A stretch of 54,913 nt of DNA, from contig JASMLX010000033.1 of assembly GCA_030748495.1 (NCBI GenBank), positions 1-54,913 on the forward strand, written 5' to 3'. Positions 28,658 through 37,269 of this stretch are shown piece by piece (the first letter of the stretch is position 1; every line of letters starts with the position of its first letter). Both the position numbers and the translations under genes were made by a program. The DNA comes from Candidatus Poribacteria bacterium. Its GTDB lineage: Bacteria; Poribacteria; WGA-4E; UBA9662. The notes beneath the pieces were generated by a model, which ran no database searches, had not been told where the DNA came from, and worked only from the letters and a program-made list of their open reading frames with translations.

Positions 28658-29390
28658 ACTTGTAACCTACGCCCCAGATCGTTTTGATGTAGATTGGTTT
28701 GGCGGGGTTGGGTTCTATTAGTTCTCGTAGATGTCGAATGTGGACATCAATGGTGCGTGGGCTAATAGTATTTTCCCCTTTAATCGTTGATAAGGTCTTC
28801 TGCTCTACTGACCACAAGGCCTCAAATATACCTTGCCTTGTCAAAGTACGTCCTACATTTTGCATAAAATAACATAGCAGATTATACAGACGAGGGCTCA
28901 GTTCAATAGGCTCACCGTTCAATTTGACTTGATACAGTTCACGGTTAATCTCGATTCCATTATACGTGAGAAGGCTTAAGTCTGCACTAGCGGTCTCGTA
29001 CCGATGAGTTCGTCGGAGTAAGGCTCGAATGCGCGCCACGAGTTCTTGCGGATTAAAGGGCTTGGTAAGATAGTCGTCAGCACCGATAGACAAGCCGACA
29101 ATCTTATCCACATCAGTGTCTTTGGCCGACAGGATAATGATCGGGATTTGGGATATTAGGCGAATCCGTCGACATAGTTCCAATCCATCGATTTCAGGTA
29201 GCATGAGATCGATAATAGCCAGATCGAATTCATTTGTGTTGTTTGGTCGGGTTAGGATATCCAGTGCCTGATTGGCTGTTTGTACAGCCAAAACCTCAAA
29301 TTGTTCCTGAATTAAAATCCGTTTTAGCAATTTGATTACAACAGGATCATCATCAACCGCTAGTATCGTGTGTCTGTTTTCAGCTATCAT
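28638..29390 (-). CDS. OmpR/PhoB-type response regulator
   Basis: The 250 residues comprise a receiver domain with acidic pocket D13-D15, phospho-acceptor D61 (AIIDLMLPE) and K110 (YLTKPFNP), then a winged-helix DNA-binding domain with RTIDVHIRHLRELIEP and TIWGVGYKF. No histidine kinase gene is in the window, so the partner lies elsewhere. The ATG overlaps the stop of the upstream surface protein gene (ATGA at 29387-29390), which couples its synthesis to envelope proteins. Confidence 0.93.
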   Translation of the reverse strand: MIAENRHTILAVDDDPVVIKLLKRILIQEQFEVLAVQTANQALDILTRPNNTNEFDLAIIDLMLPEIDGLELCRRIRLISQIPIIILSAKDTDVDKIVGLSIGADDYLTKPFNPQELVARIRALLRRTHRYETASADLSLLTYNGIEINRELYQVKLNGEPIELSPRLYNLLCYFMQNVGRTLTRQGIFEALWSVEQKTLSTIKGENTISPRTIDVHIRHLRELIEPNPAKPIYIKTIWGVGYKFGVETA

Positions 29391-31444
29391 TGACCAACTA
29401 CGATAATACCATTATCGCTGTATTCTCCTAACCTGATTTGGTAAATATAAACGCCGATATCGACGGTGGTACCGGTACGATCCTTACCATCCCACTCGAT
29501 ACTGACTGCGTGTGTATTAACAGTTGTCCGGTCGATAAGCGTACGAACCAATTTGTTGTTAATATCAAAAATTCCAACTACTAGCTCAGGCGCCGACATA
29601 CCAGTTGGGTTGAGTTCACCCTCGACCCAATCCCTGATCGGGGTACTAGTACCAGGTATGGTCAACATTAGCCGGGTGGTATCTGCCACACCATTATTAT
29701 CTGGTGAAAATGGGTTGAAGCTCCAAGAAAATCTAGGCTGAACCAGAGTTGTTTCAAAGACCGCAAAGGTAGCAATGTAGTTGAGCTGGATTTGAACAGT
29801 TCGAGTAGTGGTATCAACAATACCGCCGACAATTTGCCACTCTTGTGCTGAGTCCTCCCAGGTAAACAGGCGAAGGTTCTCTTCCTGTTTTACCTTTGCC
29901 CGTAAGAGATCTTCAGGTCGGTAGCTAAGTTGAAGTTGCGCCGGCTGATGAAGGAGTAGATGATCAAAGGTGGTGAACGTGGTAATCGGTGTACCAGACG
30001 GATCAAAGAACTCAATTTCGTCGATTTGGACGTTATTGACCTGCCGGCTCTCGGTGACCTCTAACTGTACAAATTGAGCTTTGGGACGTGTTGGCAGGTC
30101 GATGACAGTTCGTCGGTCTTCAAACTGGTCAAAGGTTAAAACCTCAACAAACTTGATATTATCGTCCGAGACATGGATGGTTCCACTTTTCGGACCAAAC
30201 GATTTCCCTCCGGCCATATGGGCATAAACTACCACTTGACCAATAGATCTTTGTTTTACCAGATTAACAGTTAATGAAATAGGAAGGGGCGTTAGCCGGG
30301 TCATCCAGGTGGAAGGTGGCTGGCGAATTCCATCTACAGCTAAGGTCGCAGGTTGATAAGGTAATTCACTACTAGCTTCGGCCATGAAAGATTCCTGGCG
30401 GAGGGCCTCAAATCGGTAAACGACAACTGGTGACGTCCCTTCTGCAATTCTGGGATTCGTTAAATAGGAAAGCCTGGAGATCTGATCGACCTTCACCGGA
30501 GTGAACTGCAACTTCCTGATCGCTGATGTATGAGCGTATACGTCGGCTGGGTCGAACGCATTTTCTGGTATACGGATCTGTGCCTGCGCCCCATCGCTAA
30601 GGGTAAAATATCCATTCTCCGTAGCATCTGTATTCAATTCAGCTAAATAATAGAGCTGAATGGTCTCTTCGCTATAGGCTACACTATTATGCTGGTTTAA
30701 CCCATTCGCAGATAAGTCTCCAGTGAGCGGTTGATCCAACTGATTTGGGCTTTGGATTTGAGCGGCTACAGTAATTCGGTTTTCTCCATTCTGAAGAACT
30801 AAATTGAGGTCGAAAATAACACCGGGTAGTTTATTGGGCTGTTCTAGATCTGAGGGTTTAGACGTTTCTAACTGCAGAGATAATAGTTGTAGGTTAGCCT
30901 GAACAATTCGCTCTTCTTCGTCTAGTAACTCAAAGGCTTGGATTGCAATTCGATTGCTTTGCCAGCCTTCGACCATCTCCAGCCGGATATAGCGAGTCGT
31001 AATCGGTTCAGGTAGATCTATCAGAATTCGACGCAATTCAGGTGAAAGGCTAGAGGGAGCTAATAAGGTTATCGGAGTTGAGAACGTTTGCCCGTTGTTT
31101 GAAAAAGCGACAGTGACGGTTCTTGGTCCCAGCGGATAGTGTGGCTGCGGTAAGGGGCGAATTAGTAGCCCCTTGATTTTTAGAGGCTGTCCTAAATCAA
31201 CTTGAACAGCGTAAATTGAATGCTCAAGCTCGGCTAACGACTGAACGCCAGCCGGCGTATTGATCGAAACAATAATAGGTGACGGTGTGGTCGAAATAAT
31301 CTCGGCCTGAAGATGCAAAATCCGATTACTGGTGACAAAATTAGAGCCGGGCTGTAAGATCGTCAAGTCAATACCTGATCCAGCCGGGAGCAGGTAACAG
31401 AAGTAGATTAGGTTGACCAACCAAAATGTAGCTTCTCGACGCAT
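29387..31444 (-). CDS. secreted discoidin/FlgD-like surface protein
   Basis: The 685-residue protein has a signal peptide (ATFWLVNLIYFCYLLPAGSG). A central region about 340-480 reads like a discoidin (F5/8 type C) domain: SELPYQPATLAVDGIRQPPS, then TWMTRL and NVQIDEIEFFDPSG. An N-terminal region about 90-180 repeats this pattern (YIRLEMVEGWQSNRIAIQAF). The last 90 residues match the FlgD Ig-like domain: FSPDNNGVADTTRL, VVGIFDINNKLVRTL, EWDGKDRTG and VGVYIYQIRLG-like strands. Such C-terminal domains occur on exported surface proteins. It is the first gene of the operon. Confidence 0.72.
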   Translation of the reverse strand: MRREATFWLVNLIYFCYLLPAGSGIDLTILQPGSNFVTSNRILHLQAEIISTTPSPIIVSINTPAGVQSLAELEHSIYAVQVDLGQPLKIKGLLIRPLPQPHYPLGPRTVTVAFSNNGQTFSTPITLLAPSSLSPELRRILIDLPEPITTRYIRLEMVEGWQSNRIAIQAFELLDEEERIVQANLQLLSLQLETSKPSDLEQPNKLPGVIFDLNLVLQNGENRITVAAQIQSPNQLDQPLTGDLSANGLNQHNSVAYSEETIQLYYLAELNTDATENGYFTLSDGAQAQIRIPENAFDPADVYAHTSAIRKLQFTPVKVDQISRLSYLTNPRIAEGTSPVVVYRFEALRQESFMAEASSELPYQPATLAVDGIRQPPSTWMTRLTPLPISLTVNLVKQRSIGQVVVYAHMAGGKSFGPKSGTIHVSDDNIKFVEVLTFDQFEDRRTVIDLPTRPKAQFVQLEVTESRQVNNVQIDEIEFFDPSGTPITTFTTFDHLLLHQPAQLQLSYRPEDLLRAKVKQEENLRLFTWEDSAQEWQIVGGIVDTTTRTVQIQLNYIATFAVFETTLVQPRFSWSFNPFSPDNNGVADTTRLMLTIPGTSTPIRDWVEGELNPTGMSAPELVVGIFDINNKLVRTLIDRTTVNTHAVSIEWDGKDRTGTTVDIGVYIYQIRLGEYSDNGIIVVGQ

Positions 31445-31753
31445 CCTGTGGGCTTAAGATTCACTTGCTGAGTTGCTTGGCAGTATACCACAACTTGTTA
31501 ATAACTTACAAACTACCATCATTCGAGTTCTTTTTGGCTAATTAGTTAAGGACAAATTAACCGATCTATATTTAGCCGCAACGCCTTCCAAAATCGGTTG
31601 CTTCTGGCTTTACTTGCAACCGATATAATTTGCAGATATAATGTGTTTGGTGAAGTAGCGTCTCTACATCCTATCGCTCTTGGATTGGCGACAGTGGAGA
31701 TGCACATCACTCTGAATGAGGGGAACCACTAACAAAGGGTAAAGATTTCTATC
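31445..31753. promoter_or_regulatory. divergent intergenic region with argD promoter
   Basis: TTGCAA (31614-31619), a 17-base spacer and a perfect TATAAT (31637-31642) form a clear sigma-70-type promoter reading toward argD. The leader of about 105 bases contains a tiny frame ATG 31698 to TAA 31730 of ten codons without arginine codons; I see no ARG box. No minus-strand promoter for the surface operon was obvious. Confidence 0.6.
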
Positions 31754-32947
31754 ATGACAACTGCTGAAATTAAAGCTATGGCGACTCAATATATTATGAA
31801 TACCTACGGTGATCGCCAACTTGCTTTTATCAAAGGTGAAGGCGCATATGTATGGGATGCAGAGGGCAAAAAACATCTCGACTTTCTAAGTGGGATCGCC
31901 GTCAATGGACTTGGCCATTGTCACCCGAGAGTGGTCGAAGCGATCCGAAACCAGGCCGAAACCCTATTGCATATTTCCAACCTCTATTACATTCAACCCC
32001 AAGCTAAACTAGCAAAAATACTGGTTGAGAACGGAGAATTGGATCAGTGTTTTTTCTGTAATAGCGGGGCTGAAGCTAATGAAGCCGCCATAAAAATCGC
32101 ACGTAAGTTTGTCAAAGATTCAGGGCGACCTAACGCCTTTGAAATTATTACTATGGAGCAATCTTTCCATGGACGAACGATAGCAACCATTACTGCGACG
32201 GCGCAACCCAAGTACCACCAGGGATTTGAACCGATGTTACCAGGTTTTGTCTATGTTCCCTTCGACGATTTGGGGGCAGTAGCAGACGCAATTAGCGAGA
32301 AAACATGTGCTATTTTGGTCGAACCGATCCAATCTGAAGGTGGCGTCAATGTACCTGGTGAAGGCTATCTGCAAAGGCTTCGAGATCTTTGTGACGCCAA
32401 TGATCTGGTCTTAATTTTTGATGAAGTCCAAACTTCGCCCGCCCGACTGGGAACCTTCTTTGGGTACCAAAGTTACGGTGTTACCCCTGACGTTATTACT
32501 ATGGCCAAAGCACTCGGTGGTGGCACACCGATTGGTGCTATGATGGCCAAACGGGCAGTTGCTGATAGTTTTGTTCCCGGCACACATGCCGCTACTTTCG
32601 GTGGCAATCCACTGGTAACAGCTGCCGCTGTCGCTACCTTAGAAACGATTTTAGAGCAGAATCTATGTGCTAACGCTAAGCAGATAGGTAATTATATAGT
32701 CAAAAAGTTCTTAACCTTCAAGGACCGCTATCCCTTGATTGACATTCGAGGACGGGGTCTATTACGAGGCTTGGTTTTTTCCGTAGATGCCAAACCGTTG
32801 GCCGCTAAATGTATTGAAAACGGCCTGATTACTATTTGCACCAATGACCATGTCCTGAGATTTTTGCCGCCACTTAATATCACAGAGGAGCATGTCGATG
32901 AAGCTTACCAAATCCTTGAAAAATCTATGGATGATGTCGGGTTATAA
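31754..32947 (+). CDS. argD: acetylornithine aminotransferase
   Basis: This class III PLP aminotransferase converts N-acetylglutamate semialdehyde to N-acetylornithine in arginine synthesis. The 397-residue protein is full length, with CNSGAEANEAAIK, SFHGRT, the cofactor Asp in FDEVQTS and the PLP lysine K252 in TMAKALGGGTP. It has its own promoter. No other arginine gene is nearby. A following lipoprotein frame overlaps its 3' end. Related ornithine or succinylornithine aminotransferases cannot be excluded. Confidence 0.9.
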   Translation: MTTAEIKAMATQYIMNTYGDRQLAFIKGEGAYVWDAEGKKHLDFLSGIAVNGLGHCHPRVVEAIRNQAETLLHISNLYYIQPQAKLAKILVENGELDQCFFCNSGAEANEAAIKIARKFVKDSGRPNAFEIITMEQSFHGRTIATITATAQPKYHQGFEPMLPGFVYVPFDDLGAVADAISEKTCAILVEPIQSEGGVNVPGEGYLQRLRDLCDANDLVLIFDEVQTSPARLGTFFGYQSYGVTPDVITMAKALGGGTPIGAMMAKRAVADSFVPGTHAATFGGNPLVTAAAVATLETILEQNLCANAKQIGNYIVKKFLTFKDRYPLIDIRGRGLLRGLVFSVDAKPLAAKCIENGLITICTNDHVLRFLPPLNITEEHVDEAYQILEKSMDDVGL

Positions 32948-33980
32948 CCAGTTACTTTCTTCGACTTACCCTCAAGTGGAGGCGTACGTACCTGAAGTCG
33001 CTTGCAAACACCTACCAATCGCTGGCCGCTTTCCAGCAAGCTCAGTTGCATCGCCTTCTAAAAATTACCGACTACGACGAGTGATTGGTTTTATTTCCAC
33101 TTGCTCCTCTTTGCTCATTACCGGTCTGTTGCTGTTACTGGTCAGCGGTTGTAATTTTTCGACGATAGGGAGTGATGGTACTCAATCTTTGTTTAAACTG
33201 CTGTTCTCCGAATCTTCAGAAATCGACAAAATGTTGGTTAATTACGCCCGACCAGAGAGTGGTGCGGTTATGACGGTTTCTAAGGATAATACCAATCATC
33301 CAGCTAGTGCATTGGTTAATGGTATCACCGATTCTAATTTATGGGATCAAGGGGAAGGCTGGGAAGTCGAGTTTAGTGGCCGCTACAGCTACGGCCAGTA
33401 CACCGGCTACGGCGAGCGTTCTTGGATGGCCGGGCAAGCCCTACGAGAGCAAAATCGACGAGATATGCTTCAAGGAAGACGCGTTGACCAAGAAGATTAT
33501 CAAGTAGACCCCAAGCAATTTGAGGATAGCGACTATAAAACTCGTGGCTTGGTGGGGATTGACACCTATGGTGGTGATACTGCTTCGGCTATGGCTTGGA
33601 TGGTATTCGAAATTCCAGAGAAACGGTTGGTCAACCGTGTGATCCTTCACACTATCAACTCCGCCAAATATCCGGCCAAGAAGTATGGTGTTAGTGACTT
33701 CATCGTTCAGTACTGGACTTTGCAGGCAAAGGGTTGGCAGAATATAGATCGAATGGGCAAGAAAGTTGGCGACCAACACGACAGTATCCGCAACAACACA
33801 AAAGGCAAAGTGACAGTTCGTTTTCGCCCTGTCGAAACCACTAAGATCCGGATTATTATCCGCCTGACCAACGACAGCAAACGTCGCAAGCAAGGGCGAA
33901 CCCGAAGTGAATACCTTACGGGTACCGTTCGGCTGTTAGAGGTCGAGATCTACGGACTGGAAAAGAAACCGCTTTCATGA
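32935..33980 (+). CDS. lipoprotein with discoidin-like domain
   Basis: The frame carries a hydrophobic segment and lipobox, SLLITGLLLLLVSGC, so the mature protein begins at that cysteine (codon near 33152) and has about 275 residues. The C-terminal part (HPASALVNGITDSNLWDQGE, ISAKYP-like strands, KIRIIIRLTNDSK and VRLLEVEIYG) looks like a galactose-binding/discoidin fold. The start is uncertain: ATG 32935, within the argD end, or a GTG near 33080. It may be cotranscribed with argD and the next lipoprotein gene. Function unknown. Confidence 0.65.
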
Positions 33981-34009
33981 ACCTGGCCTGTAGATGATGT
34001 TACTGCCGC

Positions 34010-34924
34010 TTGGCTAACAAGGCCGCTCCGCTAGCAAGTCAGAAGAATCTTGTGATTTCGACTACCAAAGATTCAAATCCAGCTCTACGTCCGTTTTTCC
34101 CCGGTTTTAGTTTTTCCCTCCTATCTCCTTTTTGCCTATTAAACATAAGCCTATTCTTAATAGGTGGTTGTGCTGGCACTGCAAAAAAAACACCTGTACC
34201 TAATCCGACTGTAGATAACCAGCGGGTACTGGATTCCGTCCTAGCGGAACTCCAACTCCGCTACGATTTGACAATGACCCTCTACACACAGATGAAAGTT
34301 ACAATTAAGGAGAGGGGAAAACGTGAGGAGATTAGAGAAATCTTATGGTATAAGAGATCGGAAACGGGAGAAGATCAACTCCACGTGCAAGCGATGGGGA
34401 TTTATAATCAACCACGCGCCGTGATGATCGCAGCTAAAGGTGAATTTCTGCTCTACTTGATCAATGAACAGGAATCGGTTCGCGTACCACTTAAAGATGC
34501 AATTTTGCAAGAAATCTTTGGTGTAGATCTTCGGATTTCGGATGTTAAATCAGCCATTTTCGCTAATCCTTTTCTAGATTTGGTAGAACTCTCAACGGAA
34601 GAAGACCTCTCGTTTGATGTTTCGCAGATAGGCGCTAAGCTACAGATTCAATATTCTATTACCGATCAGGTCGAGGAGATCTCGATTTTCAACTTTACCG
34701 ATCAACCGGTAGTCCGGTCGTGGCGGGTTATAGGTCTAGACGGTAAGCTGATTCAGGAGACTAAGTTTTCGGATTACCGGGAGGTGGATGGTATTTTACG
34801 ACCCTATCGAATAGTGATTGAACGACCTGGAGATGACACAGAGGTAACGATTAAAACCATTAATCCTAAAATAGGGGCTGAGATTAGCGACCATAAGTTT
34901 AATTTAGACCTATTACCGCAGTGA
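34010..34924 (+). CDS. outer-membrane lipoprotein, LolB/DUF4292-like fold
   Basis: After an N-terminal polar stretch a lipobox, LFLIGGC, marks the lipidation site. The mature part (about 250 residues) has the antiparallel strand pattern of lipoprotein-localisation folds: TMTLYTQMKVTIKERG, VQAMGIYNQPRAVMIAAKGE and the C-terminal YREVDGILRPYRIVIERP, which is very like LolA/LolB/DUF4292 proteins. The start is probably TTG 34010, but an internal start just before the hydrophobic segment is possible. It lies 29 bases after the preceding lipoprotein gene. Confidence 0.65.
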   Translation: MANKAAPLASQKNLVISTTKDSNPALRPFFPGFSFSLLSPFCLLNISLFLIGGCAGTAKKTPVPNPTVDNQRVLDSVLAELQLRYDLTMTLYTQMKVTIKERGKREEIREILWYKRSETGEDQLHVQAMGIYNQPRAVMIAAKGEFLLYLINEQESVRVPLKDAILQEIFGVDLRISDVKSAIFANPFLDLVELSTEEDLSFDVSQIGAKLQIQYSITDQVEEISIFNFTDQPVVRSWRVIGLDGKLIQETKFSDYREVDGILRPYRIVIERPGDDTEVTIKTINPKIGAEISDHKFNLDLLPQ

Positions 34925-34942
34925 AGTACCGGTCTAAATGGC

Positions 34943-35794
34943 TTAAACGTCGGCGTATTTTAGTGTAGGGAAAATACTCGCCAGTAAGCCGAAGACGGTG
35001 CTAACCAGTACAATCAGAGCCGTTTGATGGAATGGAATAAATGAAAGTGTTCGAAATTGGGTAGTGAGGGCTCGAAAGAGCACAAATGTAGTTGTTACGC
35101 CCAACAGACTACCACTCGCCCCCAGAATCCCACCTTGTGTAATCAGTGGTAAGCCAACATACCAAGAACTAGCTCCAACCAAGCGTAGAATTTCGATCTC
35201 CTCTCGCCGAAAATAGACGGTCAATACCACCGAAAAAGCGACGATGATAATCGACGCTACTCCCATGATGCCACCCAACCCAAGGATGCCGAACTCGGCT
35301 CGACGAATAAAGGTTGAGGTAAATTGCTCGTAAGTCACCTCATCGATCTTTTCCGACATTACACGAATATAACCAGCTGTTTTGCGTAAGGTCTGCTGTT
35401 CTAACGCTTCATCTTTTAGGTGGACCTCAAGCGAGGCCGGTAACGGATTAACCAGTTCAAAGCCTTGCACAATACTAGCGAATTCATTAAAAATTTGTTG
35501 GCCTCGTGCCAACGCCTGCTTCTTAGAAACGTAAACTACCCGTTCGACCATCTCCAGATCTTCAATATCGAATTGTAATCGTTGCTGCTCGTTCTCGCTG
35601 ATATCATCATGCAAAAAGACAATGATAGCTGTGGCATCTTTAATAGCAGTAACCTCAGCTCGAATCGCATTGTGCAGTAACACTAGCACACTAACGATGA
35701 TAGTGGTCAACATAATGGTAACCAGGCTCAAGATACTAACTACGCCACCGGACCTGAGATTTGAGATTGTCTCTTCCAATAAATAGGTTGTCAA
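34943..35794 (-). CDS. ftsX: cell division protein FtsX
   Basis: FtsX is the permease partner of FtsE and controls cell-wall hydrolases at the septum. Four membrane segments are visible (VVSILSLVTIMLTTIIVSVL, IMGVASIIIVAFSVVLTVYF, the GLPLITQGGILGASGSLLGV region and TALIVLVSTVFGLLASIF), with a periplasmic loop after the first. No ATG fits; TTG 35794 lies 11 bases after the ftsE stop, while ATG 35878 would overlap ftsE by 74 bases. ftsX follows ftsE in the usual order. Confidence 0.9.
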   Translation of the reverse strand: MTTYLLEETISNLRSGGVVSILSLVTIMLTTIIVSVLVLLHNAIRAEVTAIKDATAIIVFLHDDISENEQQRLQFDIEDLEMVERVVYVSKKQALARGQQIFNEFASIVQGFELVNPLPASLEVHLKDEALEQQTLRKTAGYIRVMSEKIDEVTYEQFTSTFIRRAEFGILGLGGIMGVASIIIVAFSVVLTVYFRREEIEILRLVGASSWYVGLPLITQGGILGASGSLLGVTTTFVLFRALTTQFRTLSFIPFHQTALIVLVSTVFGLLASIFPTLKYADV

Positions 35795-35804
35795 TTTAAC
35801 GAAT

Positions 35805-36461
35805 CTAAACCTCGATGGACTGTCCCTCTTGAATGCGAATAACCCGTCTACCCAATTGGCGAACCAAGGCAATGTCATGGGTAGCCACTAAAACGGTGGT
35901 TCCCCGGAAATTGAAGTTTTCAAACAATCGCATAATTTCAAGTGATAGTTTGGGATCCAGATTTCCCGTTGGTTCGTCAGCCAGCAAGATGGTCGGATTG
36001 TTAGCCATCGCACGGGCAATCGCTACGCGTTGTTGTTCACCACCTGAAATTTCCTCTGGATAGGCATCTCGTCGATGAACTAAACTCATCTGATGCAGTA
36101 GCTGGTTAACGTTGTTGCGGATCTCTGACCTTCTAATCCCCATCACTTTCATCGAGATGGCGACGTTTTCCTGTACGGTTTTGTTGGACAACAACTTAAA
36201 ATCCTGGAAAACTACACCAATTTGACGACGAAAGTGGGGAATCTCGGACTTAGAAAGGGTTGAAAGGTTGCGTCCGGCCACAACCAATTCACCATTGGTT
36301 GGGACCAGACCACGATACAGCAAGCGCAGAATAGTCGTTTTGCCAGCCCCGCTTTCACCGACTAAAAAGGTAAACTCACCTTTTTGGACTTGAAAACTAA
36401 CGTCGTGGAGAACTTGGATATCCTCCTTGTAACACATATTGACATTGTAGGCTTGGATCAT
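35805..36461 (-). CDS. ftsE: cell division ATP-binding protein FtsE
   Basis: The 218-residue ABC ATPase has Walker A GESGAGKT (35-42), the Q-loop VVFQDFKLL, signature SGGEQQRVAIARA and Walker B ILLADEPTGNLD. ATG 36461 gives the usual FtsE start (MIQAYNVNMCY); the longer frame upstream is not family-like. The gene pairs with ftsX. An imperfect AGGAGT/ACTCCT inverted repeat lies at about 36518-36543 in its upstream region. Stop TAG. Confidence 0.93.
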   Translation of the reverse strand: MIQAYNVNMCYKEDIQVLHDVSFQVQKGEFTFLVGESGAGKTTILRLLYRGLVPTNGELVVAGRNLSTLSKSEIPHFRRQIGVVFQDFKLLSNKTVQENVAISMKVMGIRRSEIRNNVNQLLHQMSLVHRRDAYPEEISGGEQQRVAIARAMANNPTILLADEPTGNLDPKLSLEIMRLFENFNFRGTTVLVATHDIALVRQLGRRVIRIQEGQSIEV

Positions 36462-37049
36462 AGTCGATTGGTCTTTAAATTTTGGGCGTAAACTTAGTCG
36501 AAAATACAAAGCCGCAGGAGTTAGGTGTACGATATACACTCCTACAACACTAAAACTTTTGTTGGTCCAACTTTGGTTGACTCCCATACCGTTAACTCAT
36601 TTGGTAAGCGGCCCGTTTTCAATAGGCTTGACCCAACCCGGAAAAGAGGAAAATGGGAGTCAGATTCATATCAGAAAACGAACTCGGAAGGAAAATAGTT
36701 ACGGGTAGGAGTTAATTTGTAAGTGGAATGCCCAAGTTATATTTCATGACAACCTCCAAGGTGTGGTATACATCTAGTTAGGAGAAAAATCAAGAGAGAA
36801 ACAATGTCTTGTAAATCGTAAGCGTAAGACAACAAACTCTAACGTAATGTGTTCCACTAACCTTCCATATGGGTAGTTTTACATTTAAAAGTATGACGCT
36901 CTCTAAACTCTGAAGTGCAATTTGGTTAGTTCTTTTACTTTTTAAAATAAACTGGGGAAAGTGAGGTCATTTGTAGTATCTTCTATTCAATGAAAAAAGG
37001 AGATAATACATAAGTTATCATCACTTAACCCAAGAATGAATAACGTTCT
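36462..37049. other. long intergenic stretch upstream of ftsE
   Basis: No coding frame is convincing. The stretch is AT-rich toward 36900-37020 and contains GATAA/TTATC inverted halves near 37000-37018, just before the IS30 relic. No RNA gene was recognised. Confidence 0.3.
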
Positions 37050-37195
37050 CAGACCCAGTGGCTAAAGTCAAGGCTAATTGGTCAAAAACAAATCGCCGCG
37101 TTAATTGCCGTGCATCCCTCAACCATTAGCCGGGAGCTCAGGCGAAATCAAGGTCAACGGGGTTATTATCGCCATCGTCCAGGACGCAGGGACTG
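37050..37195 (+). pseudogene. IS30-family transposase N-terminal fragment
   Basis: The frame reads GQKQIAALIAVHPSTISREL then RRNQGQRGYYRHRPGRR, the typical IS30 helix-turn-helix followed by the basic YR-rich segment, and then meets TGA at 37193. Nothing of the catalytic DDE part remains. Confidence 0.75.
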
Positions 37196-37269
37196 ACTAT
37201 TTGCTAGTGTTGAAATTTATCGGTTAGATGCTAGATATGGCCAGCAACCGCTGAAAAAAAGGGGAAATT

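Noticed and set aside
31698..31730. Ten-codon leader peptide before argD as an attenuator.
   Set aside because: It has no arginine codons and no attenuator hairpin; it is most likely chance.
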